A stretch of 64,000 bases of DNA from JAFAXD01 sp035472475 (GCA_035472475.1 DATIPA010000248.1:1-64000), one strand, 5' to 3'. Shown: positions 51,510-60,449, counted from the first letter of the stretch. A program made the numbers and translations. Notes: generated from the letters alone by a model not told the origin.

Positions 51510-51822
51510 CGTCTGCCTCCTAAGTCAGTGTCGACATTGCTGCTGGCGAAACGCGGAACGCATCGCTGCAAACCGCGCTACAACCTGGGTTTTGCGAAGA
51601 TCCGAAGCGATTGCGTGCACCACGCTGAGCCGCCGGAACGGCCAAAATCCGATTGCACCGCAATAGGGACATCGCAAATACGGCTGAACCATGGCTTTTG
51701 CAGCAAACCCAGTTGCTTCGGATGACGCCGACGCAACAGCGGCCAATAATTTTCGGAACGGCGCCCAATCGCGACCTCCGCCCGCCGCGTCATGCTAGTT
51801 CTTGCCGGTTGGGGGGCGGGCA
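51510..51822. other. Divergent leader region of cspA and the barrel protein gene
   Basis: About 310 bases. The minus strand holds an open frame (51525-51746) with a CPYCG motif (YLRCPYCGAIGFWPFRR) and no ribosome site; I do not call it as a gene. The cspA leader and promoter and that of the plus-strand outer-membrane protein gene should both lie here. Confidence 0.5.
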
Positions 51823-52911
51823 GTGCGTGGGAAAATACTCGCCAGTTGTGTGGTAGCGCTTGCGCTGATCGGCGCCACCCTTGGTGTTGCGCGCGCCCAG
51901 GCTCCGCCGACCCCCACGCCACCCATCACATCGGTGCCGGCCAACAGCGTGCTCGCCTCGAGCTATGCCGCCTTCGATCTGGGCACCAACTACCTTTACA
52001 ATTCCAGCGGCCAAGGTGGCCTCGCGGGCCTTGCCCATATGTTCGGCACGCCCAATCCGAACGGCGGCGGCGCCCCTGACGCCTCGCCCAATCCGCGCTA
52101 TCGCGCCTGGGCGGAAGGTTACAACCTGGCAGCGCGCAACGAGGCGGTCGGGAATATTGCCGGCGACTCGCGCCACAGCACCGGCGGGGTGGCCGGTTTT
52201 GGAATGCTGGTCGCGCCCGGCATTACGCTCAACACGTCGATCGACCAGAGCCACACCAATATCAACGTGATGGGGCAGCCGCAGCACGGCGCCTATGATC
52301 TCACCCAGATCGGGATGAGCGGAGCGATCGAGTCAGGAGCGTGGACCGTGTCGGCCGCGCTGGTGCGCGGGTTCGCCGAAATTCACTCCAGCCGCGACAC
52401 GCTCACCGGGCCGGCGACCGCAGGTTATAACGGCAACGTATGGGGTGCCCTGGCGGACGTGAGTTACTACATCCCGCTCGGCCGCTTCCGCATCGTGCCG
52501 CGCGCGGGCACGGACTGGTTGCGCAGCCGCACCGACCCCTACAGCGAAGCCGGCGGCTTCCTCCCGGCGACGATCCCGGGGCTCACGATCAGCCGCACCC
52601 GCATCTTTGCGGGCGGCGAGCTCGGCAACTTTTGGATGATCGACAAGACCATGATCGATGTCACCGCCTATGGCCGCCTGGTCGACGTCGTGTCTTTCAA
52701 TGCGCCGCCATTCGTGGTCGCAGCCGCGACCGGCGGTGCCATCGCCCAGCCTGTTCAGCCGGTGACCGAGTCCCGCCTCGGCTACGAAACGGGTGCCCAG
52801 GCGTCATTGCGGCTGTCGCCGTTGACGCGCCTTTATGTCGCTTACGATGCACGGCTTCGCGGCGGCTACCAATCGCAGGGTGGCAGCGTCGGCGTCGAGT
52901 TCAGGTGGTAG
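51823..52911 (+). CDS. Autotransporter-type outer-membrane barrel protein
   Basis: A 362-residue exported protein with a signal peptide (RGKILASCVVALALIGATLG, ending ARAQ). A short Pro-rich spacer (PPTPTPPITSVPANS) is followed by a beta-barrel of about 290 residues with alternating aromatic strands (YRAWAEGYNLAARNEAVGNI, VWGALADVSYYIPLGRFRIV) ending in the outer-membrane signature VGVEFRW. This is the autotransporter C-terminal fold without a large passenger. The GTG at 51823 with GGGGGGCGG upstream is preferred to a TTG at 51802. Its stop overlaps the convergent oxidoreductase gene by 11 bases. Confidence 0.85.
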   Translation: MRGKILASCVVALALIGATLGVARAQAPPTPTPPITSVPANSVLASSYAAFDLGTNYLYNSSGQGGLAGLAHMFGTPNPNGGGAPDASPNPRYRAWAEGYNLAARNEAVGNIAGDSRHSTGGVAGFGMLVAPGITLNTSIDQSHTNINVMGQPQHGAYDLTQIGMSGAIESGAWTVSAALVRGFAEIHSSRDTLTGPATAGYNGNVWGALADVSYYIPLGRFRIVPRAGTDWLRSRTDPYSEAGGFLPATIPGLTISRTRIFAGGELGNFWMIDKTMIDVTAYGRLVDVVSFNAPPFVVAAATGGAIAQPVQPVTESRLGYETGAQASLRLSPLTRLYVAYDARLRGGYQSQGGSVGVEFRW

Positions 52912-55027
52912 CTTGCGGCGATGCTGACGACGCCCTGATCCACACCCGGTTGTCATGAAACGCCGCGCCCCCGAACGGGGCGATCGCGTCTGCGCCCGTA
53001 ATGGTATTGATGCCCCGCCCGTTCGCGAATGCGTCGTTGGGCCAGATCCCTTCGCTGATCAGCACGCCGCGCCGGACCCCCGCGAACAGTCGCGCGTGCA
53101 GGCTCACCTCGCCGCGCCTGTTCCCGAGCGTGACCTCGTCGCCGTCGCTAATGCCGGCGGCTGCGGCGTCGTCGGGGTGAATAAGGACTTCAGGGCGGCC
53201 AAGTTGCGCGCGCGAGGTCGGCGTCTCGTTGAAGGTCGAGTTCAGGAAACCGCGCGATGGCGAGGTCGCCAACCGAAACGGATGCCGGGCATCGACTTCT
53301 TCGATCACCTCCCAATGGTCCGGCAAGACTGGCATGTGATCGACCGGCCCCGCCACCCACGGGCTGCGGAACGGCACATGGCGCCAATCCGGCTTGAAGC
53401 GGAATTTCTTGTCCGGCCAGGCAAAACCCGCGGTGTAGTGCGCGGTCTCGAAATTCGGCTGGCAGTCGATCCAACGATTGGCTTCAAGCGCGGCGAGCGT
53501 TCCCCAGCCCGATTGCTGCAGGGTCCAGTCGATCAACTCGCGCGCCGTCATGGCAAAGCCCGGGTGAACGGCGCCGAGACGCTGCGCCAGCGCGCAGACG
53601 ACGTCGTGATTGGACCGGCATTCGCCGGGCGGCTCGATCAGCTTGGGTCCCAGCAGGATGTATTGGTGACCGCCGCCCTGGTAGACATCGTCGTGTTCGA
53701 GAAACATCGTCGCCGGCAAGACGACATCGGCCATGCGGGCCGTTTCGGTCATGAACTGCTCGTGCACGCAAGTGAACAGATCCGTGCGCGCAAATCCGCG
53801 CTTGACCAGGTCCTGCTCCGGACAAACCGACACCGGGTTCGTGTTCTGGGTCAGCAGCGCCGACACTGGCACGCCGCCGGCAAGTGCATCGCGATCGCCG
53901 CACAGTATCGGGCCGATGCGCGATTGATCGAGCACGCGGATGGATCGATCGACCACATCAAGGCCTTCGATCATGGTGCGATTCCAGTGATAGATCGCCC
54001 CATTGTTGTGGAAGGCGCCGCCGCCTTCGTATCGCCAGGCCCCAACCACGGCCGCAATGCAACTTGCGGCATGCATGTTGGCTGCGCCGTTGCGCGAGCG
54101 CGAGAAGCCGTAGCCCAGCCTGAAGAAGGCGCGCTTGCGCTCGCTGATCAGCCGGGCAAAGGCTTCGATCGTTTCGACGTCGCAGCCGGTGATGCACGAC
54201 GCCCAGGCCGGGTCGCGCGCGCGCAGGTGATCGGCGAGTTCGTGCGGCGCATCGGTATAGCGTTCGAGAAAATCCCAGTCCGCATAGCCATCGCGGAACG
54301 CGCAGTGCATCACGGCGCAGGCGAGTGCACCGTCGGTGCCAGGCCGGATCAGGATCGGCAGATCGGCCTGCCGCATGGTCCCGTTCATGTAGACGTCGAC
54401 GGCCACGATCTTAGCGCCGCGCTCCTTGCGGGCGCGTGTCGCGTGCGTCATCACGTTGACCTGCGTGTTGACCGCGTTGGTACCCCAGATCACCACCAGG
54501 TCCGACTTCGCCATCTCGCGCGGGTCAGGCCCCGCAAGCCGTCCGGTCCCGGCGATGAAACCCGACCACGCCGGATTGACGCAGATCGTTGAATGAAAGC
54601 CTGAGTATTTCTTGGCGTGCCGCAGCCTGTTGATGCCGTCGCGCATCACCAGGCCCATGGTGCCGGCGTAGTAATAGGGCCAAATCGCTTCCGAGCCGTG
54701 CTGCTGCTCGGCGCGAACGAACGCCTCGGCCACGAGGTCGAGCGCGTCGTCCCATGACACCGGTTCGAATTCGCCGGACCCTTTCGGGCCCTTGCGGCGC
54801 AGCGGCTGCAGCAGGCGCTGCCGATGATGCGCACGCTCGGCGTAGCGGGCGACCTTGGCGCAGATCACGCCAGCCGTGTAGTCGTTGTCCTCAGCGCCGC
54901 GAATCCGGCCGATGGTGTGGTCGTCGAGGACTTCGACTTCGAGCGCGCAGGTCGACGGGCAATCGTGTGGACAGGCGGAAGCGCCGATACGTGCCGGCGA
55001 GGTCGTGCGGCGAACGATCTGGTTCAT
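52901..55027 (-). CDS. Molybdopterin-dependent oxidoreductase
   Basis: A 708-residue enzyme of the DMSO-reductase/formate-dehydrogenase-like group. The N-terminal 4Fe-4S site is ACPHDCPSTCALEVE with a further Cys in AGVICAKVARYAERA. Molybdopterin-binding regions include PVSWDDALDLVAEAF, KSDLVVIWGTNAVNTQVNVM and VLPATMFLEHDDVYQGGGHQ, and the C-terminal ADHWEV...DGDEVTLGNRRGEVSL part is the MopB domain. No signal peptide is seen, so it is probably cytoplasmic. Substrate and redox partners are unknown. It starts 23 bases after the TerC gene on the same strand; GGAGGCGCG precedes the ATG. Confidence 0.92.
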   Translation of the reverse strand: MNQIVRRTTSPARIGASACPHDCPSTCALEVEVLDDHTIGRIRGAEDNDYTAGVICAKVARYAERAHHRQRLLQPLRRKGPKGSGEFEPVSWDDALDLVAEAFVRAEQQHGSEAIWPYYYAGTMGLVMRDGINRLRHAKKYSGFHSTICVNPAWSGFIAGTGRLAGPDPREMAKSDLVVIWGTNAVNTQVNVMTHATRARKERGAKIVAVDVYMNGTMRQADLPILIRPGTDGALACAVMHCAFRDGYADWDFLERYTDAPHELADHLRARDPAWASCITGCDVETIEAFARLISERKRAFFRLGYGFSRSRNGAANMHAASCIAAVVGAWRYEGGGAFHNNGAIYHWNRTMIEGLDVVDRSIRVLDQSRIGPILCGDRDALAGGVPVSALLTQNTNPVSVCPEQDLVKRGFARTDLFTCVHEQFMTETARMADVVLPATMFLEHDDVYQGGGHQYILLGPKLIEPPGECRSNHDVVCALAQRLGAVHPGFAMTARELIDWTLQQSGWGTLAALEANRWIDCQPNFETAHYTAGFAWPDKKFRFKPDWRHVPFRSPWVAGPVDHMPVLPDHWEVIEEVDARHPFRLATSPSRGFLNSTFNETPTSRAQLGRPEVLIHPDDAAAAGISDGDEVTLGNRRGEVSLHARLFAGVRRGVLISEGIWPNDAFANGRGINTITGADAIAPFGGAAFHDNRVWIRASSASPQATT

Positions 55028-55050
55028 CGCGCCTCCGCGTACCGCCGAGA

Positions 55051-55836
55051 CTATTCGGCGGCAGACACCTTTTCTTCCCGGCTCGCGCCCTGTTTCGCCC
55101 GCCGCCACAACCCGCCAACGATCAGCACGAGGATTGCGCCAAGCAGAGCGGCAAACAGCGTAACATAGTGGAAACCATCGGCACCAAGCCGCGGCTCGAG
55201 GTAACCGGCGATCACCGGATCGGTCGCAATCGTCTCACCGACGATCCAGCCCAGCAAAGCGGCGCCAGCCCACACCAGAATAGGGAACCGCTCCAGCAAA
55301 GCCATGATCAACGCGGCGCCCGCCACGATCAGCGGAATGCTGATCGCAAGTCCAATCATGATGAGCGCAAAGTTGCCCTGCGCTGCCGCCGCAATGGCAA
55401 TGACGTTGTCGAGGCTCATGACGATGTCGGCCACCGCAACGATGCGGACCGCGCGCCATAGATGCTCGACCGCCTGGACCTCGTCCTCGTCCTCGTCCTC
55501 CGGCACCAGCAACTTGGCGGCGATGTAGAACAGCGCGAGCCCGCCCACGATCTTGAGGTACGGCAACAGCATCAACTGCGCGATCACGACCGTGAAAATG
55601 ATGCGCAGGATCACCGCGACGCCGGCACCGAGGATCATGCCCCACAACCGCTGGCGCGGAGGCAGGCCAAGGCACGCCATGGCGATAACGACTGCGTTGT
55701 CGCCGGAAAGCAGGACGTTGATCCACATGATCTTGATGAGCGCGACCCAGAACGACGTCTGGCCAACCTGGTCCCAGCCGCTCGTCACCATGCCGAGCCA
55801 GGTATTGGCGTCCATCACGTGTGCCATCGAACCCAC
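55051..55836 (-). CDS. TerC family membrane protein
   Basis: A 261-residue polytopic protein with TerC hallmarks: LIKIMWINVLLSGDNAVVIA (acidic residue in the helix), the repeated form ADIVMSLDNVIAIAAAAQGN, and seven or so membrane helices. A cytoplasmic loop carries PEDEDEDEVQAVEHLW. TerC-type proteins are linked to metal ion (especially manganese) export or to tellurium resistance. The start is a GTG at 55836 (MGSMAHVM...); an internal ATG at 55827 is an alternative. It is downstream of ndk and upstream of the molybdoenzyme on the minus strand. Confidence 0.93.
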   Translation of the reverse strand: MGSMAHVMDANTWLGMVTSGWDQVGQTSFWVALIKIMWINVLLSGDNAVVIAMACLGLPPRQRLWGMILGAGVAVILRIIFTVVIAQLMLLPYLKIVGGLALFYIAAKLLVPEDEDEDEVQAVEHLWRAVRIVAVADIVMSLDNVIAIAAAAQGNFALIMIGLAISIPLIVAGAALIMALLERFPILVWAGAALLGWIVGETIATDPVIAGYLEPRLGADGFHYVTLFAALLGAILVLIVGGLWRRAKQGASREEKVSAAE

Positions 55837-55927
55837 AGGATGTTCCTTTCGCTCCCCGCTTGCGTCCCTAATCTACAGGTGAAACCCGCGTCCTGGCCAG
55901 CGCGCCCGCATGGAAACGCGGCCGGCG

Positions 55928-56350
55928 TCAACCGACGATTTCGTTCTCCGAGAAGAACTGGGCGATCTCTTTCGCGGCGGTGTCGGACGCATCCGAACCG
56001 TGCACCGAGTTTTCCCCGATCGAGTTAGCGTGGGTCTTTCTGATCGTGCCGGCAGCTGCCTTCGCGGGGTCGGTCGCACCCATGATGTCGCGATACTTGG
56101 CAACGGCGTTTTCGCCTTCCAGCACCTGCACGACCACCGGCCCCGAGGTCATGAACGCGACGAGCTCGCCGAAGAACGGCCGCTCGCGATGAATTGCGTA
56201 AAATCTTTCGGCCTCGGCTTTGCTGATGCGCACACGCTTCTGCGCGACGATACGCAGCCCGGCCTGCTCGATCATCGCGTTGATCGCGCCGGTCAGATTG
56301 CGCGTAGTCGCGTCGGGCTTGATGATTGAAAACGTGCGCTCAATCGCCAT
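55928..56350 (-). CDS. ndk: Nucleoside diphosphate kinase
   Basis: A 140-residue NDK: MAIERTFSIIKPDATTRNLT at the start and the catalytic histidine in ANSIGENSVHGSDASDTAAK. It equilibrates NTP pools by a phospho-histidine intermediate, in the cytoplasm. The ATG at 56350 with GGAAAC upstream is the conserved start; the frame is open 39 codons further without sense. It is the first gene of a possible ndk-terC-molybdoenzyme run. Confidence 0.98.
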   Translation of the reverse strand: MAIERTFSIIKPDATTRNLTGAINAMIEQAGLRIVAQKRVRISKAEAERFYAIHRERPFFGELVAFMTSGPVVVQVLEGENAVAKYRDIMGATDPAKAAAGTIRKTHANSIGENSVHGSDASDTAAKEIAQFFSENEIVG

Positions 56351-56601
56351 CAGGCAGGTTTCCTTTGTTGGGGATTGCGACTTGAGAGAAACTGCGCGGC
56401 TTATAACGGCGCCTCGCACAAGCGGCAAGTGAACGTCGCATGAACAGCGCCGCCGGCGCCGGTTCACCTTCTTGAACGCCCACGAAATCGCCGGCTCAGT
56501 GCGTGTTCAGCCAATAAGCGCAAGGATCGTCGAACTGCCGAATGGCAGCAAAACAATCACGCCGGGCTGCGCAAGCAAACCGGCAAAAGAGGGAGAACAA
56601 C

Positions 56602-56802
56602 ATGTTGCGCAAAACGATCCTCGCGCTGGCCGCCACAGCGGCAATCGGCGTGACGGCCCTGCCGGCGACGGAAGCCTCCGCCCATTGGGGTTGGCATCGC
56701 GGCTGGCACCACTACGGCTGGCACCGCCATTATGGCTGGCATCGCCATTATGGCTGGCACCGCCATTACGGTTGGTACCGTTGGCACCGTCACTGGGGCT
56801 GA
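56602..56802 (+). CDS. Small exported His/Trp-rich repeat protein
   Basis: A 66-residue protein with a clear signal peptide (MLRKTILALAATAAIGVTAL, cleavage after EASA). The roughly 37-residue mature part is made of YGWHRH units (HWGWHRGWHHYGWHRHYGWH, then further copies ending RWHRHWG). The high His and Trp content suggests metal binding or membrane or heme interaction. Similar small His/Trp-rich proteins occur in Bradyrhizobium relatives without known function. GAGGGAGAAC precedes the ATG. Confidence 0.8.
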   Translation: MLRKTILALAATAAIGVTALPATEASAHWGWHRGWHHYGWHRHYGWHRHYGWHRHYGWYRWHRHWG

Positions 56803-56826
56803 TGCGCCAGCCTGCCGTGCACCGAA

Positions 56827-56855
56827 GCACCGGCCTTGCGGCGCGAGGCCGGTGC
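56827..56855 (+). terminator. Hairpin after the His/Trp-rich gene
   Basis: GCACCGGCCT (56827-56836) and AGGCCGGTGC (56846-56855) form a perfect 10-bp stem with a nine-base loop, 25 bases after the stop of the His/Trp-rich gene. No T-run follows (AATGGC), so it is a stem of possible terminator or protective function. Confidence 0.6.
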
Positions 56856-56924
56856 AATGGCTGAGCCGACGCCGCGACGCACCGGGCAAGCTGCGGGTTG
56901 ATCGCGGCTAAAGCGGATCGCTGG

Positions 56925-57260
56925 CTAGGTCCCGCCGGCGGAACGAAAGCCGTGGGCGAGGTCGCCGGCGGCCGCGAAAGCGCCCTTTGCCTCCGCGGGC
57001 GCCAACGCCAGAGTGGTCCGCATGTTGGTGACGCCGCCGTGACTGGCGCCCGCCAAAAGCACCGCCGCCATTTGGGTTTCGCTCTTCACCTCGGCGATGG
57101 TCAGGAAGTCATACTCACCGAAGGTCAGATAAAAGCCGATCAAGCGGCCGCCGGCTTTTGCAAACAAACGCGAGAGCGCTTCGGCTCGATCCTCGGGGCG
57201 CGCAACCATTCCCTTGATAGCCTCGTGCGTATAACGGCCCTGGGTGATGAAAATCGGCAT
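56925..57260 (-). CDS. GYD-domain protein
   Basis: A 111-residue GYD-family protein (ferredoxin-like fold): MPIFITQGRYTHEAIKGMVA, AGGRLIGFYLTFGEYDFLTI (the family's GEYD region) and VLLAGASHGGVTNMRTTLAL. The biochemical role of the family is unknown. GAGGAGG precedes the ATG at 57260. It stands alone, convergent with the His/Trp-rich gene. Confidence 0.9.
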   Translation of the reverse strand: MPIFITQGRYTHEAIKGMVARPEDRAEALSRLFAKAGGRLIGFYLTFGEYDFLTIAEVKSETQMAAVLLAGASHGGVTNMRTTLALAPAEAKGAFAAAGDLAHGFRSAGGT

Positions 57261-57360
57261 TTGCCTCCTCCTCGTGTCCCAATTCCTCCGATTCCTACCG
57301 CCGGACAGACACCTTTGCGAATCTTTCGGAATGGCTTAAGGGAGCTTTGAAGGAATCCTT

Positions 57361-57540
57361 ATGCGCGGTCTGATGGCATTCGGTCTCGGCATCCTGGCGA
57401 CGGTCGGCTTCGCCTACTGGCACGATCGCGGGATCAATGACCAAGCGAAAAAGCTGGTGAACTGGGAGGTTGCCGGCGAGCTCTCGCGCACGGCCGCGAC
57501 CCGCGCCAAGGAAGAGTGGGACCGGTTGACCGCGAAGTAG
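57361..57540 (+). CDS. Small single-helix membrane protein
   Basis: A 59-residue protein with an N-terminal hydrophobic helix (MRGLMAFGLGILATVGFAYW) and a charged helical tail (QAKKLVNWEVAGELSRTAAT, then RAKEEWDRLTAK). Probably an inner-membrane protein with one segment; function unknown. GAAGGA lies six bases before the ATG. It is too short for most gene finders but well formed. Confidence 0.65.
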   Translation: MRGLMAFGLGILATVGFAYWHDRGINDQAKKLVNWEVAGELSRTAATRAKEEWDRLTAK

Positions 57541-57709
57541 CCGCGGCGGCCGCCCGGCTTCCTCACACCCGCACGACTTGCCCTTGTCCGGTTGACCGCG
57601 GACATTGACGCGGATGCGGGTTCGGCCGGCTGCCTCATACCGCCCGGTTTTCCCGCGCGGCCCGTGCTATCGTCACTCTCCAATCAATAGTGGGAGCGAG
57701 GAAACGTGC

Positions 57710-58687
57710 ATGCGCGCGGCATACTACGAACAGAATGGACGCGCAGCGGACGTTCTGCGAATTGGCGAATTAGATACGCCGATGCCGGGGTCCGGGGAAG
57801 TCCGCGTCAAATTGAAGACCTCGGGCATCAATCCTTCCGACGTGAAGGGCCGCGCGGGCCTGACCCGCAAGATCGCGTTTGCGCGCGTCGTTCCTCATAG
57901 CGACGGCGCTGGTGAGATCGATCTCGTTGGCGACGGCGTCGCACAGACCCGGGTTGGCGAACGGGTGTGGACCTTCAATGCGCAATGGAAACGGGCGTCC
58001 GGAACGGCCGCCGAATATGTGGTTCTGCCCTCGCATCAAGCCGTGCCGCTGCCGACAAGCGTCAATTTCGACGTCGGTGCCGGGATCGGCATTCCGGCGA
58101 TGACCGCATGGCACGCGGTCAACCTCGCGCTTCCCGCCGAGGGCGGCACGGTCTTCATCCCGGCCGGTGCCGGCGCCGTCGGCAACTATGCGGTTCAATT
58201 CGCCAAGGCGCGACACGCAACGGTGATCACGACCGTGAGTTCCGAGCACAAAGCCGCGATTGCTGCCCAGGCTGGCGCCGATCACGTGATCAACTATAAA
58301 AACGAGGACGTCGCCCGGCGCGTCAAGGACATCACCAATCAGGCCGGCGTGGATGCAATCTTGGAAGTCGATCTTGGAGCTGGGGCAAAGCTCTGGCCGG
58401 CGATCTTGCGGCCGCACGGTACCGTCGTCGTGTACGGTACCAGCTCGACCGAGCATACGATTCCGGCTGCGTTCTGTTTGACCAATAACATCGCGATCCG
58501 ATTCATCTTGGTCTACGAGATGAGTGCGGCGGAGACCGAGAAGGCGGTCGCGGCCGTAACCAAGATGCTCGCAGAGGGACGGCTCGTGCACAACGTGGCC
58601 GCCACCTTTCCGCTCGATCAGATCGTTTCGGCGCACGAAGCCGTCGAGCGCGGCGTCGGCGGGAAGGTGGTGCTGCAGATCGCCTGA
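57710..58687 (+). CDS. NADPH:quinone reductase-like protein (MDR family)
   Basis: A 325-residue zinc-free medium-chain dehydrogenase/reductase: an N-terminal GroES-like part (MRAAYYEQNGRAADVLRIGE, SGINPSDVKGRAGLTRKIAF), then a Rossmann domain with VFIPAGAGAVGNYAVQFAKA, EAIA-type nucleotide loop and VVVYGTSSTEHTIPA. It should reduce quinones or enones with NADPH. GCGAGGAAACG precedes the ATG at 57710. The frame extends 35 codons upstream without sense. Confidence 0.92.
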   Translation: MRAAYYEQNGRAADVLRIGELDTPMPGSGEVRVKLKTSGINPSDVKGRAGLTRKIAFARVVPHSDGAGEIDLVGDGVAQTRVGERVWTFNAQWKRASGTAAEYVVLPSHQAVPLPTSVNFDVGAGIGIPAMTAWHAVNLALPAEGGTVFIPAGAGAVGNYAVQFAKARHATVITTVSSEHKAAIAAQAGADHVINYKNEDVARRVKDITNQAGVDAILEVDLGAGAKLWPAILRPHGTVVVYGTSSTEHTIPAAFCLTNNIAIRFILVYEMSAAETEKAVAAVTKMLAEGRLVHNVAATFPLDQIVSAHEAVERGVGGKVVLQIA

Positions 58688-58771
58688 ACTTGTTGACGGC
58701 GCGTGCGGCGCAACGATAGCCTCGTGTCAACAGGTGCGTTCTGATCGAAACGCCTGGACCGGGGGCAAACC

Positions 58772-59479
58772 ATGAGAGCGTTTTTTCTCGTTTTGCTGAG
58801 CGGTGCGATGATGGCCGGAGTGACTCAAACGAGCGCGCAGGCGCCCCCGGCGCCCGAGACCGACCCCAATGCGCCGGTCTACGTCGTCGGCTACATCGAC
58901 GTCATGCCGTCGGCGAAGAATTCGGTCATTTCGGCTTTCAAGCAATTTCGCGATGCCTGCCGCAAGGAAGAGGGCAACATGCGCTGCGAAGTCGTGCAAC
59001 GACTCGAGCAGCCCAATCAGTTCGTGACCCTGCAAATCTGGAAGGACAAGAATTCGTTCGATGCGCACGCCAACGCCCCGGCCGCGGCAGCGCTTCGCGA
59101 CAAGCTCCGTCCGCTGCTCGAGAGTCCCTATGACGAGCGCATTCATCGAGGGCTTTCGGTCGCGACGCCGCAGCCGACGCCGTCGGGGCGTCCGACCTAT
59201 GTGGTCACGCACGTCGACGTGATCCCGCCGCGCGCCGGCGACGCCGTCGCACTGCTCGGTCAGCTTGCCGACGCCACGCGCAAGGAACCTACGAACAATC
59301 GATTTGAAGTGTTGCAACAAACCAACCGCGCGAACCATTTTTCGGTCGTGGAGCTCTGGCCCAACCGCAAGGTTTTCGAGGCGCGCGCTGCGACGCCTGG
59401 CGTGATCCAGTTCCGCAATCAACTGCAGCCGATGGCCGGCGCGCTTTACGATCAGCGGCTCTACAAGATCCTGGATTGA
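58772..59479 (+). CDS. Exported protein with two ABM-like domains
   Basis: A 235-residue protein: signal peptide (MRAFFLVLLSGAMMAGVTQT, ending TSAQ), then two antibiotic-biosynthesis-monooxygenase-like ferredoxin folds. Domain 1 (about 36-120) starts VYVVGYIDVMPSAKNSVISA with RCEVVQRLEQPNQFVTLQIW; domain 2 (about 143-232) starts TYVVTHVDVIPPRAGDAVAL with RFEVLQQTNRANHFSVVELW. The two copies have the same order of strands, so a duplication fused in one polypeptide. ABM folds act as cofactor-free oxygenases or bind heme; export to the periplasm is unusual for them. Confidence 0.87.
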   Translation: MRAFFLVLLSGAMMAGVTQTSAQAPPAPETDPNAPVYVVGYIDVMPSAKNSVISAFKQFRDACRKEEGNMRCEVVQRLEQPNQFVTLQIWKDKNSFDAHANAPAAAALRDKLRPLLESPYDERIHRGLSVATPQPTPSGRPTYVVTHVDVIPPRAGDAVALLGQLADATRKEPTNNRFEVLQQTNRANHFSVVELWPNRKVFEARAATPGVIQFRNQLQPMAGALYDQRLYKILD

Positions 59480-59530
59480 TCCGCGCGTGGACGCTCGCGC
59501 GCGCCGGGAGCGGGCGCGAGCACTGCAGCG

Positions 59531-60241
59531 CTAGAATCGCTCAACCCACGGCCGTAGCTCGATCTCCCAGGCCCACGCGCTACGTCGCTGCTGGATCAGA
59601 TGCAAATAGGTGGTGGCGATCGCATCCGGGTCCAGGAAGCTCGCAGGCTTGTCGGGCGGATCCGGCCGCGCCGCGCTCTTGATCCCGCCGTCGATCACCA
59701 CGTGCGCCACATGGATGCCTTGCGGGGCTAGCTCCCGCGCCATGCTTTGCGCAAGGCCGCGCAACGCGAACTTGCCCATGGCAAACGGTGCTGACTGCGC
59801 ATAGCCCTTGACGCTCGCCGAAGCGCCGGTGAACACGATCACCCCGCGCTTCTTGGGCAGCATCCTGCGCGCTGCCTGCTGGGCCACCAGGAACCCGCCG
59901 AAGGCACTCACCGCGATCGCCTTTTCTACTTCGGCCGGGATCAGGTCGACGAACGGACCGCGGGAGCGACCGCTGGCGTTATAGACCACGACGTCGGGCG
60001 CCCCGCCGTTCTTGTCCAGGCTCGCGAACAGCCCAGCCACCTCGGGCTCTTTGGTTGCATCGCAAGCAAATGCCTGCGCGCCGGTCTCGTGCTGCAGGGC
60101 CGCAAGATCATCGATGGTGCGCGACGCCAGCGCAACGTTCAGCCCGGCGCGCGTCAGTGTGCGCGCCAGCGCAGCGCTCAAGCCGGAACCGGCTCCGACG
60201 ATCAATGCGCTTTTGAATTCCGCGAAGTCATTGTCGGCCAT
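59531..60241 (-). CDS. SDR family oxidoreductase with Phe at the catalytic Tyr position
   Basis: A 236-residue short-chain dehydrogenase: the cofactor motif ALIVGAGSGLSAALARTLTR, DVVVYNASGRSRGPFVD (NAG-type), catalytic Ser in IVFTGASASVKGYAQ, then SAPFAMGKFALRGLAQSMAR. The usual YxxxK tyrosine is phenylalanine here (FAMGK). Several members of this branch share FAxxK as I recall, so it may be a family feature with altered or absent canonical chemistry. The ATG at 60241 has GGAG eight bases upstream. Confidence 0.88.
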   Translation of the reverse strand: MADNDFAEFKSALIVGAGSGLSAALARTLTRAGLNVALASRTIDDLAALQHETGAQAFACDATKEPEVAGLFASLDKNGGAPDVVVYNASGRSRGPFVDLIPAEVEKAIAVSAFGGFLVAQQAARRMLPKKRGVIVFTGASASVKGYAQSAPFAMGKFALRGLAQSMARELAPQGIHVAHVVIDGGIKSAARPDPPDKPASFLDPDAIATTYLHLIQQRRSAWAWEIELRPWVERF

Positions 60242-60449
60242 TTTCAATTCTCCATGTCAGCGCCGGCGCGAGTGCAAAGTCGAGTTGACGGTAGCGACGT
60301 AAGTGCGTGTCAGTATGACCCAAACTGGCACAAGCCTTGCTCGAAAAAATGCGGTGACAAACGGCGACGCCAAGCCCAGACTAGACTTACAGCGGTTCGG
60401 TCTGGCGCATGCAACAGAGATTGCGGCGTCGCCGCTCGGAGGAGGAAGA

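Noticed and set aside
51525..51746. Minus-strand frame with a CPYCG motif upstream of cspA
   Set aside because: No ribosome site and no conserved context. It falls where a cold-shock leader is expected, so one CxxC is not enough evidence.
52955..54592. 545-codon open frame opposite the molybdoenzyme gene
   Set aside because: Shadow of the oxidoreductase reading frame; no ribosome site or domain.
58687..58735. Imperfect inverted repeat ACTTGTTGAC...GTCAACAGGT
   Set aside because: Ten bases with one mismatch at 28-base spacing could arise by chance; no regulator gene lies nearby.
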